NCBI GenBank assembly: GCA_012841015.1
Contig: DUVN01000010.1
Span: 1 to 64,000, forward strand
Length of the DNA stretch: 64,000 nt
DNA from: Clostridiaceae bacterium
GTDB lineage: Bacteria > Bacillota > Clostridia > Saccharofermentanales > DTU023
Reading direction: 5' to 3'
Positions within the stretch are counted from its first letter, which is position 1; the number at the start of each line of letters is the position of its first letter. Positions 1-8,816 of the stretch are shown one piece after another. A program made the position numbers and the translations under genes. The notes under the pieces were generated by a model. The model was not told where the DNA came from and made no database searches. It saw only the letters and a list, made by a program, of their open reading frames with translations.

Positions 1-52
1 CTACCCTTGTACAGTTTTTTAGTTCTAATTAAAAAATTGCACTAGGGGGTAG
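1..52. repeat. long imperfect palindrome related to the 61-bp arrays
   Basis: Positions 1-24 and 27-52 are near-perfect reverse complements with a 2-nt loop: CTACCC at 1-6 pairs with GGGTAG at 47-52. Each arm contains a version of the motif (AATTAA/AACTAA)AAAACTGTAC/AAAATTGCAC, which recurs in every unit of the 61-bp array at 35469-35930. The right arm continues into TAGGGGGTAGTTTGCG, close to the core of the second array at 37701-37856. The element touches the window edge, so its left limit is unknown. A short further match (GAAAAACTGTAC) lies near 153-166. Confidence 0.6.
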
Positions 53-635
53 TTTGCGAAGCTAAGTTGTACGGAACATCCGTTACACTAGGTCTATCCC
101 ATCAGTTAGTTGACACAACAATTAGCAATAGCGACATTTTTTCTGGCAAGATCGAAAAACTGTACTCGTGGGGGCATGTATGCATCACTCACTTGGAAAT
201 GTGTTGATGTGTCTCATTTGTTGTCTGCTATTTGCTGAGATGGCAAGGGTGCAAGTGGTTGCTACGACTGGTGGCTAAGGATATGTGTTATTTGCTTAAT
301 TGGCAGAGAGCTGCAACTCATTGTTGAATTCCGCACTTCAAGCGTTGATTGCTGTTGAGCTTGGCATGGCCGATTCGAAATTTTGTGGGCTCTAGGTGCA
401 GTATCTGATTGTTGGCTGTGGTTAATTGTTCGCTTCCTTGTCAGCTAGTTAGCGTGGCTGGGAAATTATCTTAGAATGACGACTGGCGGAATGTTTCCGT
501 TTTGTCATCCTTTTATGGCTAAGGGCTACAAAACGAATACAATCTGCTTGAAAGTTTGTCGTGGGTGTATTTGAGTGCAAAAATGAAAGTTGGGTGTTAT
601 GGTGTTTTTATATATTTTTTCACTTTCGCTTGGTG
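53..635. other. intergenic region without a recognisable gene
   Basis: No frame gives a convincing protein. There is a weak direct repeat about 60 bp apart (TATTTGCTGAGATGGCA near 229 and TATTTGCTTAATTGGCA near 289), which may be decayed copies of the repeats seen elsewhere in this window. The 3' end of the minus-strand TPM gene abuts this region at 636; no clear terminator was seen. Confidence 0.5.
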
Positions 636-1433
636 TTAGAATGAGTGACCGCCAGAGCTCCCACCACCGCCTCCGCCGCCTCCACCTCCACCGCCTCCGC
701 TGCTGGACGATGAGCTTGAGTGGCGTTTCCTTTTTTGCGATATCATCCTTGAGTTTACATTCTTGACAAAATCAGTTCTTGCCTTAAAGCCGACACCTGC
801 AATAACCTGCTCCTTATCAATCTTTTTGATCGATACTTTTCTCATTCTGTTAAATGCCACAAACAGAAAGTTCAACAGGAGCCCGATGCATACAGCCATG
901 AGTGCATTTGTCACATGCCGCATCGGTGTGGATAACCTTCCACCCTTCAGAACGATGAGCACTTGCTTGAAGGCCTCGTTTGCACATTCAAAATACTTCT
1001 CATTGGTCGCGTATTTATAAATATTATCGGCAATCTCATTCGATTTCGTATTATTGATCGACTTTGCTGACTTACCGTCCGAGTAGAACTGAATCATTCT
1101 GTTGTCCAAGTCAATCAGAAAGAGCGTCCCCGACTGCTTGCCAAAAAGATTGAAGTACCTGTTTCTCGCATATTTCTCCGCCGAAGTGTCATTTTCATAG
1201 ATGGTGACGAAGGCGGCATGCCCATACTCTGTCACGGCCTTCATGTTCTCGAGCAAGAGCCCTCTTTCTTCCTCAGTGAGAAGCTTGGCAGAATCATCGA
1301 TTACGATCCTATTGCCGTTATCGGCAGTGTACTTTAATTCTGACTCTCCATCCGCGAAAGCGGGCATTATGAAAACAAACACAAGCACAACTACGATCAA
1401 AACAATCGCTCCATATCGCCTTCTATTTCCCAT
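636..1433 (-). CDS. TPM-domain membrane protein, Gly-rich C-terminus
   Basis: A 265-residue exported membrane protein. It has an N-terminal signal or anchor segment (about residues 8-27). Next comes a TPM-type domain (about 38-160) with the family pattern of a 'LLTEEE' helix start and a 'LFLIDLDNR' strand. A membrane segment follows (about 175-195), then a basic stretch and a Ser/Gly run ending SSGGHSF. Such Gly/Ser tails are usual in TPM proteins (MOLO1/Psb32/YgcG/YdjH) and are not a sequence artefact. The start overlaps the end of the zinc-ribbon gene by 11 nt, with GGGAGGG upstream, so the two are translationally coupled. The pair resembles B. subtilis YdjG-YdjH, linked to membrane stress. 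The biochemical role is unknown. Confidence 0.8.
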   Translation of the reverse strand: MGNRRRYGAIVLIVVVLVFVFIMPAFADGESELKYTADNGNRIVIDDSAKLLTEEERGLLLENMKAVTEYGHAAFVTIYENDTSAEKYARNRYFNLFGKQSGTLFLIDLDNRMIQFYSDGKSAKSINNTKSNEIADNIYKYATNEKYFECANEAFKQVLIVLKGGRLSTPMRHVTNALMAVCIGLLLNFLFVAFNRMRKVSIKKIDKEQVIAGVGFKARTDFVKNVNSRMISQKRKRHSSSSSSSGGGGGGGGGGGGGSSGGHSF

Positions 1434-3024
1434 GATCCGCGCCCTCCCTTCTGAAGAAGTCCGGCACCGGTCTTGTGGTCAAATAGTTCAAATAATTGAT
1501 CATTGAAACCATATTCCCAAGCATGGCGAGCAGGCAGAGAATAGCCATTCCGTAATACCAAAAATCGTATACGGGATTCTTTATTCCTATCAACAGCCCT
1601 ATTCCGAGTACAATGACTCCAATCAGCATCGGTATGGGAGCTGTCTTCTTTTCAATTTTTGTTGACCTGATCGTCGTCCTTATGAAGAGAATAATCTGAA
1701 TAAGCAGAGTGATGGCGTACACAACCGGATTAACCAAGGGGCCATTGCTATCCAAAATTTCCGAGAGCACAAAATACGCAAGTATTACAAATGAGATGAG
1801 TGCGAACAGTATCCCATTTAAACACCCCTTCCCCCTAGGAGATGTCGCTTTCTTCTTTTTCTTCTTCTTTTGTGTCCCTTTCTTGGCATTCACATATCCG
1901 ATATCAAAAATACGATTCTCTCTGTAGTAGATTTTCGAAATTTCACTAGAGAATACGATAGAAGAGATCACAAGGAAAACTGCAGCGATCCAAGAGATTG
2001 TCTTAGGCAGTATAAACATTGGAAGTAGCGACAAAATGATAAATAATATAGCTGTCGCAATTGCAGAGACCTTGAAAAAAGCCTTTTTGTCCACCGGAAT
2101 ATCCATCGAAAGGTTTCCCGTTTGGCCGTTCATCACAGAATATGCCACCCTCCCTTTGTTCTTCCAGGTCAGGAACCAAACCGGAAACAAGTCTACCCTG
2201 TGCCTGTATCCATCAACACCGGTCTGTCTTTTTCTCTCCGAATACTCGTTTGGACGCACCACGTTGACAAGTCCGGTTCTTTCAGCGATACCGCCGTATA
2301 CTGTATCGATAGCCATCTTCTCAACCATATCGCCGTAGGCCTCAGGGGGAGTTGTCAGTTTATCCGAATAAAACCCGGCAAGATATGCTTCTCTAAAGGC
2401 CTCATCCTCTGACGTATCGAAGGGAGCAATTTCCCTAGCAATACTGTCATCAAATGAAGAGGATGCATCAAAGCTTATACCCTTTATGGTTCCCCCTATT
2501 TCAACGTCTATGTCATATTCCTCATGGTAATCCCATTTGCCGCTCGTATAGTTCAATGTGCCCTTCAGCTTTATAGCATTATCCGGGACATCAACCTCAT
2601 AGCTCAAATAGGGGATGTATATTCCTCTGAAACTGTTGATATGCTCACCTTCTTTAAGCTCCTTTGGAACATAGCGATAAGACCTTAGAGTCTCTTCATA
2701 AGTGTTGATTGCCTCTTCCTTAGAAATTTTAAACGGAATGATTCGCGTAGGTCTTATCGCCTCTTCCTGTTTCATTGAAAGAATAGACTCGCTACCGCAG
2801 TACGAGCAATAGGCCACCGTTTGGTCGTCCGGAGCGGAAAGCTCGGCTCCACAGTTCGGGCATTTATACACCGTCACCATGTAAATGTCTTTATCTGTTT
2901 CCGCGACATTCGAACGATCGTAATCATCAATTTGGAAATCTCTGTCGCAGTATCTGCATTTCAAGGCTTGAGTGGGCACATTGAACGCCATGTGGCCTCC
3001 ACATGAAGGGCATTTTACAGCCAT
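1423..3024 (-). CDS. zinc-ribbon membrane protein (YdjG-like)
   Basis: A 533-residue protein with two N-terminal zinc ribbons: CPSC/CRYC in the first 30 residues and CPNC/CSYC at about 53-78. A soluble domain of about 200 residues follows. The C-terminal half holds roughly six membrane segments (about 320-510), interrupted by a Lys run near residue 390. This is the TFIIB-type zinc-ribbon family that accompanies TPM proteins, as in B. subtilis YdjG. The start is well supported by AAGGAGG at a good distance. The next gene downstream is the TPM protein (11-nt overlap) and the preceding one is a second zinc-ribbon protein. The likely role is recruiting partners to the membrane under envelope stress; this rests on gene context, not on sequence. 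Confidence 0.75.
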   Translation of the reverse strand: MAVKCPSCGGHMAFNVPTQALKCRYCDRDFQIDDYDRSNVAETDKDIYMVTVYKCPNCGAELSAPDDQTVAYCSYCGSESILSMKQEEAIRPTRIIPFKISKEEAINTYEETLRSYRYVPKELKEGEHINSFRGIYIPYLSYEVDVPDNAIKLKGTLNYTSGKWDYHEEYDIDVEIGGTIKGISFDASSSFDDSIAREIAPFDTSEDEAFREAYLAGFYSDKLTTPPEAYGDMVEKMAIDTVYGGIAERTGLVNVVRPNEYSERKRQTGVDGYRHRVDLFPVWFLTWKNKGRVAYSVMNGQTGNLSMDIPVDKKAFFKVSAIATAILFIILSLLPMFILPKTISWIAAVFLVISSIVFSSEISKIYYRENRIFDIGYVNAKKGTQKKKKKKKATSPRGKGCLNGILFALISFVILAYFVLSEILDSNGPLVNPVVYAITLLIQIILFIRTTIRSTKIEKKTAPIPMLIGVIVLGIGLLIGIKNPVYDFWYYGMAILCLLAMLGNMVSMINYLNYLTTRPVPDFFRREGADHGK

Positions 3025-3241
3025 AAATCCTCCTTATTCCTTTCGTAATTCCTTATGTGCTTCGGGATAGCCGTTTTGGGTTGCTATTATCCCATAATTG
3101 TTCCCCAATAAATCCTACCATTACTTCTAAATCAAATAGACGGGACATTCATGCCATTTATATGTCACGCCTTGTGTTTGCGATAAGTAAATACCCAATA
3201 CCGCTCGACTTCCTATACTCTTGCCAGCACTGTGTCATCCG

Positions 3242-4588
3242 CTATTTCCTGTTCATCTCCGTCCAGTCTCCACTAGGTTCAAATGCGCTTTTGGAGCCCA
3301 GCGTATCGCCGAAATAGTTCGTATACGCCCTGTCATATGCCACCGATACCTCAACCTCTGTTCCATCCGGCCGCACATAAGTGTTGACTCCCCGAACGGC
3401 TTCTGAGTAACTGTCGGACATCCGATTCTCTGCCGCCATTTTTGAGTGATACGCAGAGCGCCTTGCGGCATCGGAAGCGTTTGTTCTGTTCCACCACGCA
3501 CGGTTATAGGAATCGAACGCGGCCTGCTGTGTGGCGTGTATCTGTTGCCAAGTCTGAAACTGCCTGTTCATCTGATCAAGGGTTTGCTGAGTATGACGGG
3601 CAATATCCTGCAATATCTGCGACTGTATGTTGTACATTTTCTCGCGTATGCCATTATCAAGTCGGAAGGTCGAACAAAAATCGGTATACGCGCCTTTAAA
3701 AGAAAGCTCAAACTCCTGTGGAAGACACTGCATAGTGAATACACCCTCCGACTGCCATTCGATGACAGAATTTATAGGCATGTCGTTGAATGCACCCGTC
3801 TGCTGTTTCTGATCCTGTGCGATGCCTCTAGAAAACAGACCGTCAAACAGATTCCCAAGTCCGCCAAGTCCGCCAATCATGCTGGGAAGTTGGTATTTCC
3901 ATCCCTCTAGAACAGTAGTGATTGCTAACCTAAAATCTATACTGTTCACAGTCATATCATAGATGCAGCAAAGGCCCTTCAGATAGAAACCTGTATCCTT
4001 TGCCATGCCCGGGTTTCCGATACGTTGCTTTTCAAAGTCCACCCTGCGTTTGTAATTATGTAGCGCCTCGGCCTCGTTGAAGGGCTCATACAATGGCATC
4101 TGGTGTTCTTCAACAAATCTTAAGTTCGTCGCTTTCGAGGCATTGGCATACATGGTGGCATAGCCATGCACATATTGCAGTACATCCATAAAATTCTTAT
4201 AGTGTACCCTTGAGATCTGCTCTAGACTCTGAGAATTAGGTCCTGAAAGTGCCGGACACTTTGAACGGTCAGTGTACCCCTCACCGATATAGTAGGAGAT
4301 AACAGTACCTTTATCATTATATGCGGACGCGCTCACGCCAAACGGGTAGATATAGCTAGAAATCTCCGGCAACAACATCCCTTGCGCCTGATAACCAAAG
4401 GGTAATCTTACCGTTCCAATGACCATACCGGTTGCCTTGTCAGTCAGCGTTGTACTACCATCTAAATTAACATTCCGTCTTTGAATCCGAATGGTACTGA
4501 GGCAGTATTTGCATTTCACAAATTCATCAGCACTGTTTATTTCAAGTGGTGAGCCACAAGACGGGCAGTTAAATAATTCTACAAACAT
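3242..4588 (-). CDS. single zinc-ribbon cytoplasmic protein of unknown function
   Basis: A 448-residue protein that opens with one zinc ribbon (CPSC at residues 8-11, CKYC at 27-30). No membrane segment or recognised enzymatic motif follows. The middle has a Gly-rich stretch (IGGLGGLGN) and the C-terminal third is rich in Gln, Asn and aromatic residues with helical character, including QQ-rich stretches near 350-375. The start follows GGAGAATAATAAC. It is the first gene of a minus-strand group with the zinc-ribbon/TPM pair, separated from it by 217 nt that hold no gene. I do not recognise the main domain. It is not an obvious SPFH protein, which would be the expected third partner. Confidence 0.6.
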   Translation of the reverse strand: MFVELFNCPSCGSPLEINSADEFVKCKYCLSTIRIQRRNVNLDGSTTLTDKATGMVIGTVRLPFGYQAQGMLLPEISSYIYPFGVSASAYNDKGTVISYYIGEGYTDRSKCPALSGPNSQSLEQISRVHYKNFMDVLQYVHGYATMYANASKATNLRFVEEHQMPLYEPFNEAEALHNYKRRVDFEKQRIGNPGMAKDTGFYLKGLCCIYDMTVNSIDFRLAITTVLEGWKYQLPSMIGGLGGLGNLFDGLFSRGIAQDQKQQTGAFNDMPINSVIEWQSEGVFTMQCLPQEFELSFKGAYTDFCSTFRLDNGIREKMYNIQSQILQDIARHTQQTLDQMNRQFQTWQQIHATQQAAFDSYNRAWWNRTNASDAARRSAYHSKMAAENRMSDSYSEAVRGVNTYVRPDGTEVEVSVAYDRAYTNYFGDTLGSKSAFEPSGDWTEMNRK

Positions 4589-5036
4589 GTTATTATTCTC
4601 CGCAATCTATTTCCACTGCTATACGAAGGACAGACACAACCTAACAGGCATAATAATCTTCAGCATATCTTTGACACGCCAAAACAATCGGTGACGGCGT
4701 ATCAAGGTATACCGTCAGTGTCTCTTACTGCTTCAGCCATGTTTCTTCATGGTAGTTGAGAGCAAGGACATGCACAGTCAAGTCGCCGGTCAACGCGGTA
4801 ACACGGCCCTACAGTCGCAGTTTATCGATATAAAGGTCACAGATGCAAGCCGGAAAGTGCACATGTGGGAAGAATGATGGGTACAGGTTTGGTATAGGTG
4901 TTGCAGTCCGATTAATAGATTCGCTTGGGTGCATTTGGGTATAGAATACAATAATTTTTATGTGACTATAAGATCGTTATTTAAAGAAAAATGCGATTGA
5001 GTATATTCTGTACACTCGGTATACTCTCTTTTTTTC
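4589..5036. other. intergenic region, nothing recognisable
   Basis: About 450 nt between the zinc-ribbon cluster and the AT-rich esterase. I see no plausible reading frame, tRNA or strong hairpin. The last 100 nt become markedly AT-rich, matching the composition of the neighbouring esterase gene, so the composition boundary lies near 4930. Confidence 0.4.
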
Positions 5037-5903
5037 TCATCTTTCAAAAAATTCTTGAATGCTGTCCATTACTTCTTGATTCTCATCAGTATATGGTTTA
5101 AAAATAATTTCCATGTGACCACCGGTCTCACTTTCAATTAACTTATTATCAACGTTACTATCATCCAATACTTTTTTATAATGATGAGTCATTCTTTTCA
5201 ATCCATCATATCGATTCGTTAATAAGATTATTTTAGGCAATGTTGATAATTTGCAATTGTTTTCGAAAATTAAATATTGATACTTATCCATCTTTCTATA
5301 GCCTTTAGGGAATATCATATTTCTCATTCCCCAATATGCTATATTTCTACAGTAAAAGTGCATTAAACCACAATCAAGAATAATCCCATCATATTGATAA
5401 TATCTTTCATCGATATTAAAATCATCTCTCATATTATTATCATTACATAGTAATGATTCGGCAATCGCCAAAACTCCACCAGCTGAATGACCAGCTATAT
5501 ACATATCCTTGATATTTCCTTCATATTCTTCAGCATTTGAAATAATCCATTTAACTGCATTAGATATATCTTCTATTTGATCAAATACGGTGATTGTAGG
5601 ATATGCCAATCTGTAATTTAAACTAAAAACCACAAAGTCTCTTTGAGCGAGATAATTAGCAAATAGAGAATCCATTTCTTTATAGCCAGATATAAATCCT
5701 CCACCGTGTATATCAATTAATATAGGTTTTAATTCATGATTGCTTTTATAATAAATATCTAATTTATGTTCAGCTGAATTGTCATTTGTATAGCTAATAT
5801 CTGTTGCTTCGTTTATTCTTTGATCTTTTTTGGATAAATCAATTCTCTCTAAATCTTGCCAATACGCTTTTTCACTAATTTTCTTCATCAAGTTGTTTAT
5901 CAC
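5037..5903 (-). CDS. alpha/beta hydrolase (esterase/lipase-like)
   Basis: A 288-residue serine hydrolase of the HSL/BD-FAE-like group. HGGGF at about residues 67-71 is the oxyanion-hole motif and GHSAGG at about 138-143 is the nucleophile elbow. A late His (GGHMEI, about 262) and an Asp upstream complete the likely triad. There is no signal peptide, so it is probably cytoplasmic. The start is GTG after GAGGGTGA. The gene is far more AT-rich than most of the window and uses A/T-ending codons, which suggests recent acquisition. It stands alone on the minus strand with long spacers on either side. The substrate cannot be inferred. Confidence 0.8.
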   Translation of the reverse strand: MINNLMKKISEKAYWQDLERIDLSKKDQRINEATDISYTNDNSAEHKLDIYYKSNHELKPILIDIHGGGFISGYKEMDSLFANYLAQRDFVVFSLNYRLAYPTITVFDQIEDISNAVKWIISNAEEYEGNIKDMYIAGHSAGGVLAIAESLLCNDNNMRDDFNIDERYYQYDGIILDCGLMHFYCRNIAYWGMRNMIFPKGYRKMDKYQYLIFENNCKLSTLPKIILLTNRYDGLKRMTHHYKKVLDDSNVDNKLIESETGGHMEIIFKPYTDENQEVMDSIQEFFER

Positions 5904-6047
5904 AAGTTTTCACCCTCGGATATTTTAACATGAAAAGGGGACACTAAGTATTTAGATATAAACTTGGGACAGTTGTCTCAGACACATACTTCTATTCATA
6001 CTTTTTTTCGGCAATAATCTGTGGTTGTGTACGGGAGGAGTTTTCTT

Positions 6048-7136
6048 CTAAAGGAGAGTATTGCCGGCTGCTTTATTCCGCATAATAATTTCCAGCTCGT
6101 CTACTCCAAGGCGTTCTACTGTTCTACCTTCTGCTCGAAGATTGCGTCCCAAGGCAGCCGAGGCGAGATTGATCAAGGCAGTGCAAATGGGGGTTTCGAC
6201 GTCAAATTTCGATCCCAGCGTTTCTAGAAGAACGAGTCCCTGAGATACATCCTCGGAGATATATCTGGAGTCAACTGTAACAGGGCCTATTGCACGGGTT
6301 GGCATGCCGGCGTACCAAAAGAAGACTTCTTTCGCATCGCGGGAATCATCCAAGGTATTGCGTAGTTTACAGGCTTCCACATAGGATAAGCGTTCGCAAC
6401 CTAACTTCTCCATTACATTCATCTTCTCACCATCAAGCGCCTCCAGAATGCGCCAAACGCTGGGGGTGAAAACCTCATGGTACATGCAATAATCCCCATC
6501 GGTTTTTTCGATGCGAGGAATGCTCATGATGGCTCCGACTGTGTGAACAAGCAAGTTGGGATTGTGCAGTGCAGCCTCCAGAACGGAGGGGAGGTAGACA
6601 AAAGGATAGCCAAGTTGATCCAGCACTCTTTGGCTTTCTTTTGTGCGCTCAACGGGGTAAATACCAAGCGGATTGCGGACGTTGCGAAAACCGATCCTGA
6701 TCGTTCCCGGGCAGATGATTTTGCAGTCCACAAAGGAGCTTTGTGCCTCACAAACGGTCAGATCAATATCCAAGCAATGTTTCATAACATAGGCGGTCGA
6801 AAGGTAACCGGGGTTTAACAGTAGAATTTGACCGTCACGAAGATGGGGTCTAATGTGTTTGATTAAATCTTCATGATAATTAGTCTGTATGTAGATAATG
6901 ACAAGTTTACTTTGGCTTAGACTTGACAGGTCTCTGGTGACGTTTGTAATGGTGGCAGTTTTTGTTTGTCCGTCTTCGATCTTGTTAACAACTCCGTCGT
7001 TTTCCAGAAGATAATTGAAGTTTTCATTGTTCATGGCCCGGGATGTTTTGATCAAGGTCACCAGATGACCTCGCTGACTTAATTCTGCCGCTACGGCCGT
7101 GCCCGAGTTGCCGGCACCTAAAATAGAAATATTCAT
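6048..7136 (-). CDS. NAD(P)-dependent octopine/nopaline dehydrogenase family protein
   Basis: A 362-residue oxidoreductase. The N-terminus has a Rossmann fingerprint (GAGNSGTAVAAEL at residues 7-19). The C-terminal half has the helical opine-dehydrogenase domain: the conserved HNPNLLVHT region near residue 190 carries the His-Asn of that family, and a further catalytic-type His lies near 220. The family reductively condenses an alpha-keto acid with the amino group of an amino acid or polyamine, but some members have unrelated substrates. The start has AAAGGGGAAATC directly upstream. It lies 49 nt downstream of the ATP-grasp gene in the same direction, so the two probably share a transcript and pathway. 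The product is unknown. Confidence 0.75.
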   Translation of the reverse strand: MNISILGAGNSGTAVAAELSQRGHLVTLIKTSRAMNNENFNYLLENDGVVNKIEDGQTKTATITNVTRDLSSLSQSKLVIIYIQTNYHEDLIKHIRPHLRDGQILLLNPGYLSTAYVMKHCLDIDLTVCEAQSSFVDCKIICPGTIRIGFRNVRNPLGIYPVERTKESQRVLDQLGYPFVYLPSVLEAALHNPNLLVHTVGAIMSIPRIEKTDGDYCMYHEVFTPSVWRILEALDGEKMNVMEKLGCERLSYVEACKLRNTLDDSRDAKEVFFWYAGMPTRAIGPVTVDSRYISEDVSQGLVLLETLGSKFDVETPICTALINLASAALGRNLRAEGRTVERLGVDELEIIMRNKAAGNTLL

Positions 7137-7185
7137 GATTTCCCCTTTCTTTTTAATGAATGACTAATACAAGCGATCGAAATAA

Positions 7186-8277
7186 TTACGGTTCTTTGAG
7201 AAAAATTGTGTTCAGCACGGATTCTGTGAGATTCCCGAAGAGCGGGCCGCAGCTTACCTGATTCATCCCAGGGGCACCGTTATATTCGATAAACAGCGGC
7301 TCTCCATCCTCATCAATCGAAAAATCCCAGCCTATGATGCGAAAATGAGGGATGAACGGATGGGTTCTGCGAATCGCTGCTAACACCTTTTCGAATGAAG
7401 GAATCTTTATCTCACAAAAAACTGCTCCACGAGGGTGGCTCGACAGCCATTGAAATTGCGCATTCATTGCTTTTGCCTCAAGACGACCGTTCGGTCGAAT
7501 GGGACAGGCAAGTCCTCCAGCAGATACGTTGTCGATTCGTGAACCTGCTACACCCATACGTAGGATGGCAGAGGAGATGTGAACCTCTCCTTTAAACAAA
7601 AAGGAGATCACCCGTATGGTATTGAGGGATTCAGGGTGTATGGACGCCAAGACTTTATGTTGAGACACAACTTCTTGGACGATGTAGTTTAAGCCATAGG
7701 CCTTCATCAAGAATGAAATATCCGTCTTATGATCTATATTTTGGTCATAAAAATAGATATCAGTACCTTCTCCGCTGTGTATGGCAGGCTTGATTACAAA
7801 GCGTTTCTCAGCCTTCAAAATAGATTTTGCGCGGGTAAAGTTGACAATCTTACCGGAGCCGTCATAAAAACAGTGATTGCTGTTTCGGAGGATGGTGCGG
7901 GGCTGCTTGAGATGGGGAAACAGCCGATGATAGAAACATTTGTCCGTATATGCCTGGCGAAAGCCGGGGTTGTTCATGACAGGGTAAATGCGTTGCCAAT
8001 AGAGTTCTTCCGGTATGTAGCGCGGATCATAGGCTCCATCTTTATAACAGTATAGGTCATACCACATTTTTTTCGGTTTAACACCATAGCGTCTCCAAAA
8101 GGGCAGCACCTGAGAGCGAAAAAGGCGCCGGCTCCCTCGGTATCCGCCTCCAAGGGCAGCAAGCTTCTTTCGGCAAGCAGTTCTCGCTTGCCTCGCCTCC
8201 ATCGAAAGATCAATCTTCCGATAAGCAGACTTCGCAAACTGCTCCCGGCGGCTGGCACGATTAAATTTTATCCGCAT
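7186..8277 (-). CDS. sugar-transfer-associated ATP-grasp domain protein
   Basis: A 363-residue protein with a basic N-terminal region of about 100 residues. An ATP-grasp domain follows: 'KRFVIKPAIHSGEGTDI' (about 152-168) fits the nucleotide-binding strand and loop. 'GWDFSIDEDGEPLFIEYNGAPG' (about 318-339) fits the metal-binding strand with the conserved Asp, Glu and Asn. This matches the family often found near polysaccharide or teichuronopeptide genes. ATP-grasp enzymes make carboxylate-amine bonds through an acyl-phosphate. The start follows GGAGGACAAAT. It is upstream of, and probably co-transcribed with, the opine-dehydrogenase-like gene. No glycosyltransferase is nearby, so the assumed sugar link is not supported here. 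Confidence 0.75.
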   Translation of the reverse strand: MRIKFNRASRREQFAKSAYRKIDLSMEARQARTACRKKLAALGGGYRGSRRLFRSQVLPFWRRYGVKPKKMWYDLYCYKDGAYDPRYIPEELYWQRIYPVMNNPGFRQAYTDKCFYHRLFPHLKQPRTILRNSNHCFYDGSGKIVNFTRAKSILKAEKRFVIKPAIHSGEGTDIYFYDQNIDHKTDISFLMKAYGLNYIVQEVVSQHKVLASIHPESLNTIRVISFLFKGEVHISSAILRMGVAGSRIDNVSAGGLACPIRPNGRLEAKAMNAQFQWLSSHPRGAVFCEIKIPSFEKVLAAIRRTHPFIPHFRIIGWDFSIDEDGEPLFIEYNGAPGMNQVSCGPLFGNLTESVLNTIFLKEP

Positions 8278-8816
8278 ATTTGTCCTCCATTAAAACGATT
8301 TTTCCGTTGCTTCGGATGTTCGGGTGTACGTCAAAAAACCGGAGGTGAAATAACTCTTTTTCTGACAATGTGTACGGTTTAATTGGTGAATTACAAGACA
8401 GCCGCGATGACAGAGGAGAGACGGCAAAACAATCTTGTCTTGTTCTGCATTTCAACCGATTGCAGCAGATTCATGCTTTTTTGCATGGCATAGGGCCTGC
8501 TGAGTCACTTAATAAATTAGACTATAAAGACTTGCTACTCGGCTCCTTGTGCACCCGTGGTAACATCTTTGATCCAATCTGAAAAAATATTTTCTATTTG
8601 AGGTAAAAGTACTACGGATACTGGAGTAAACAGAACCAGACAAGAACGAACATCATCCGGCAGTCACTTGCCATTTGTTGACCTGTTTATAATATAGCGA
8701 GAAAGGGTCGGATCCGTCAAGGAACAGACGCACCTCACATCTTGCAATCGCAATTGCTGCAATTTTGTTCGCAATTTATGCTTATAATATTGTTTTGAAA
8801 GTAAATTTTCATATTC
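8278..8816. other. intergenic region upstream of the ATP-grasp gene
   Basis: Roughly 540 nt without a convincing gene. Short frames on both strands lack ribosome binding sites and resemble no protein I know. It presumably contains the promoter of the ATP-grasp/dehydrogenase pair and the terminator of the ZIP gene, but I cannot place either with confidence. Confidence 0.4.

Noticed and set aside
660-710. Poly-Gly/Ser run in the TPM gene as an assembly error
   Set aside because: Gly/Ser-rich tails are a normal feature of this family, and the frame ends naturally with SSGGHSF.
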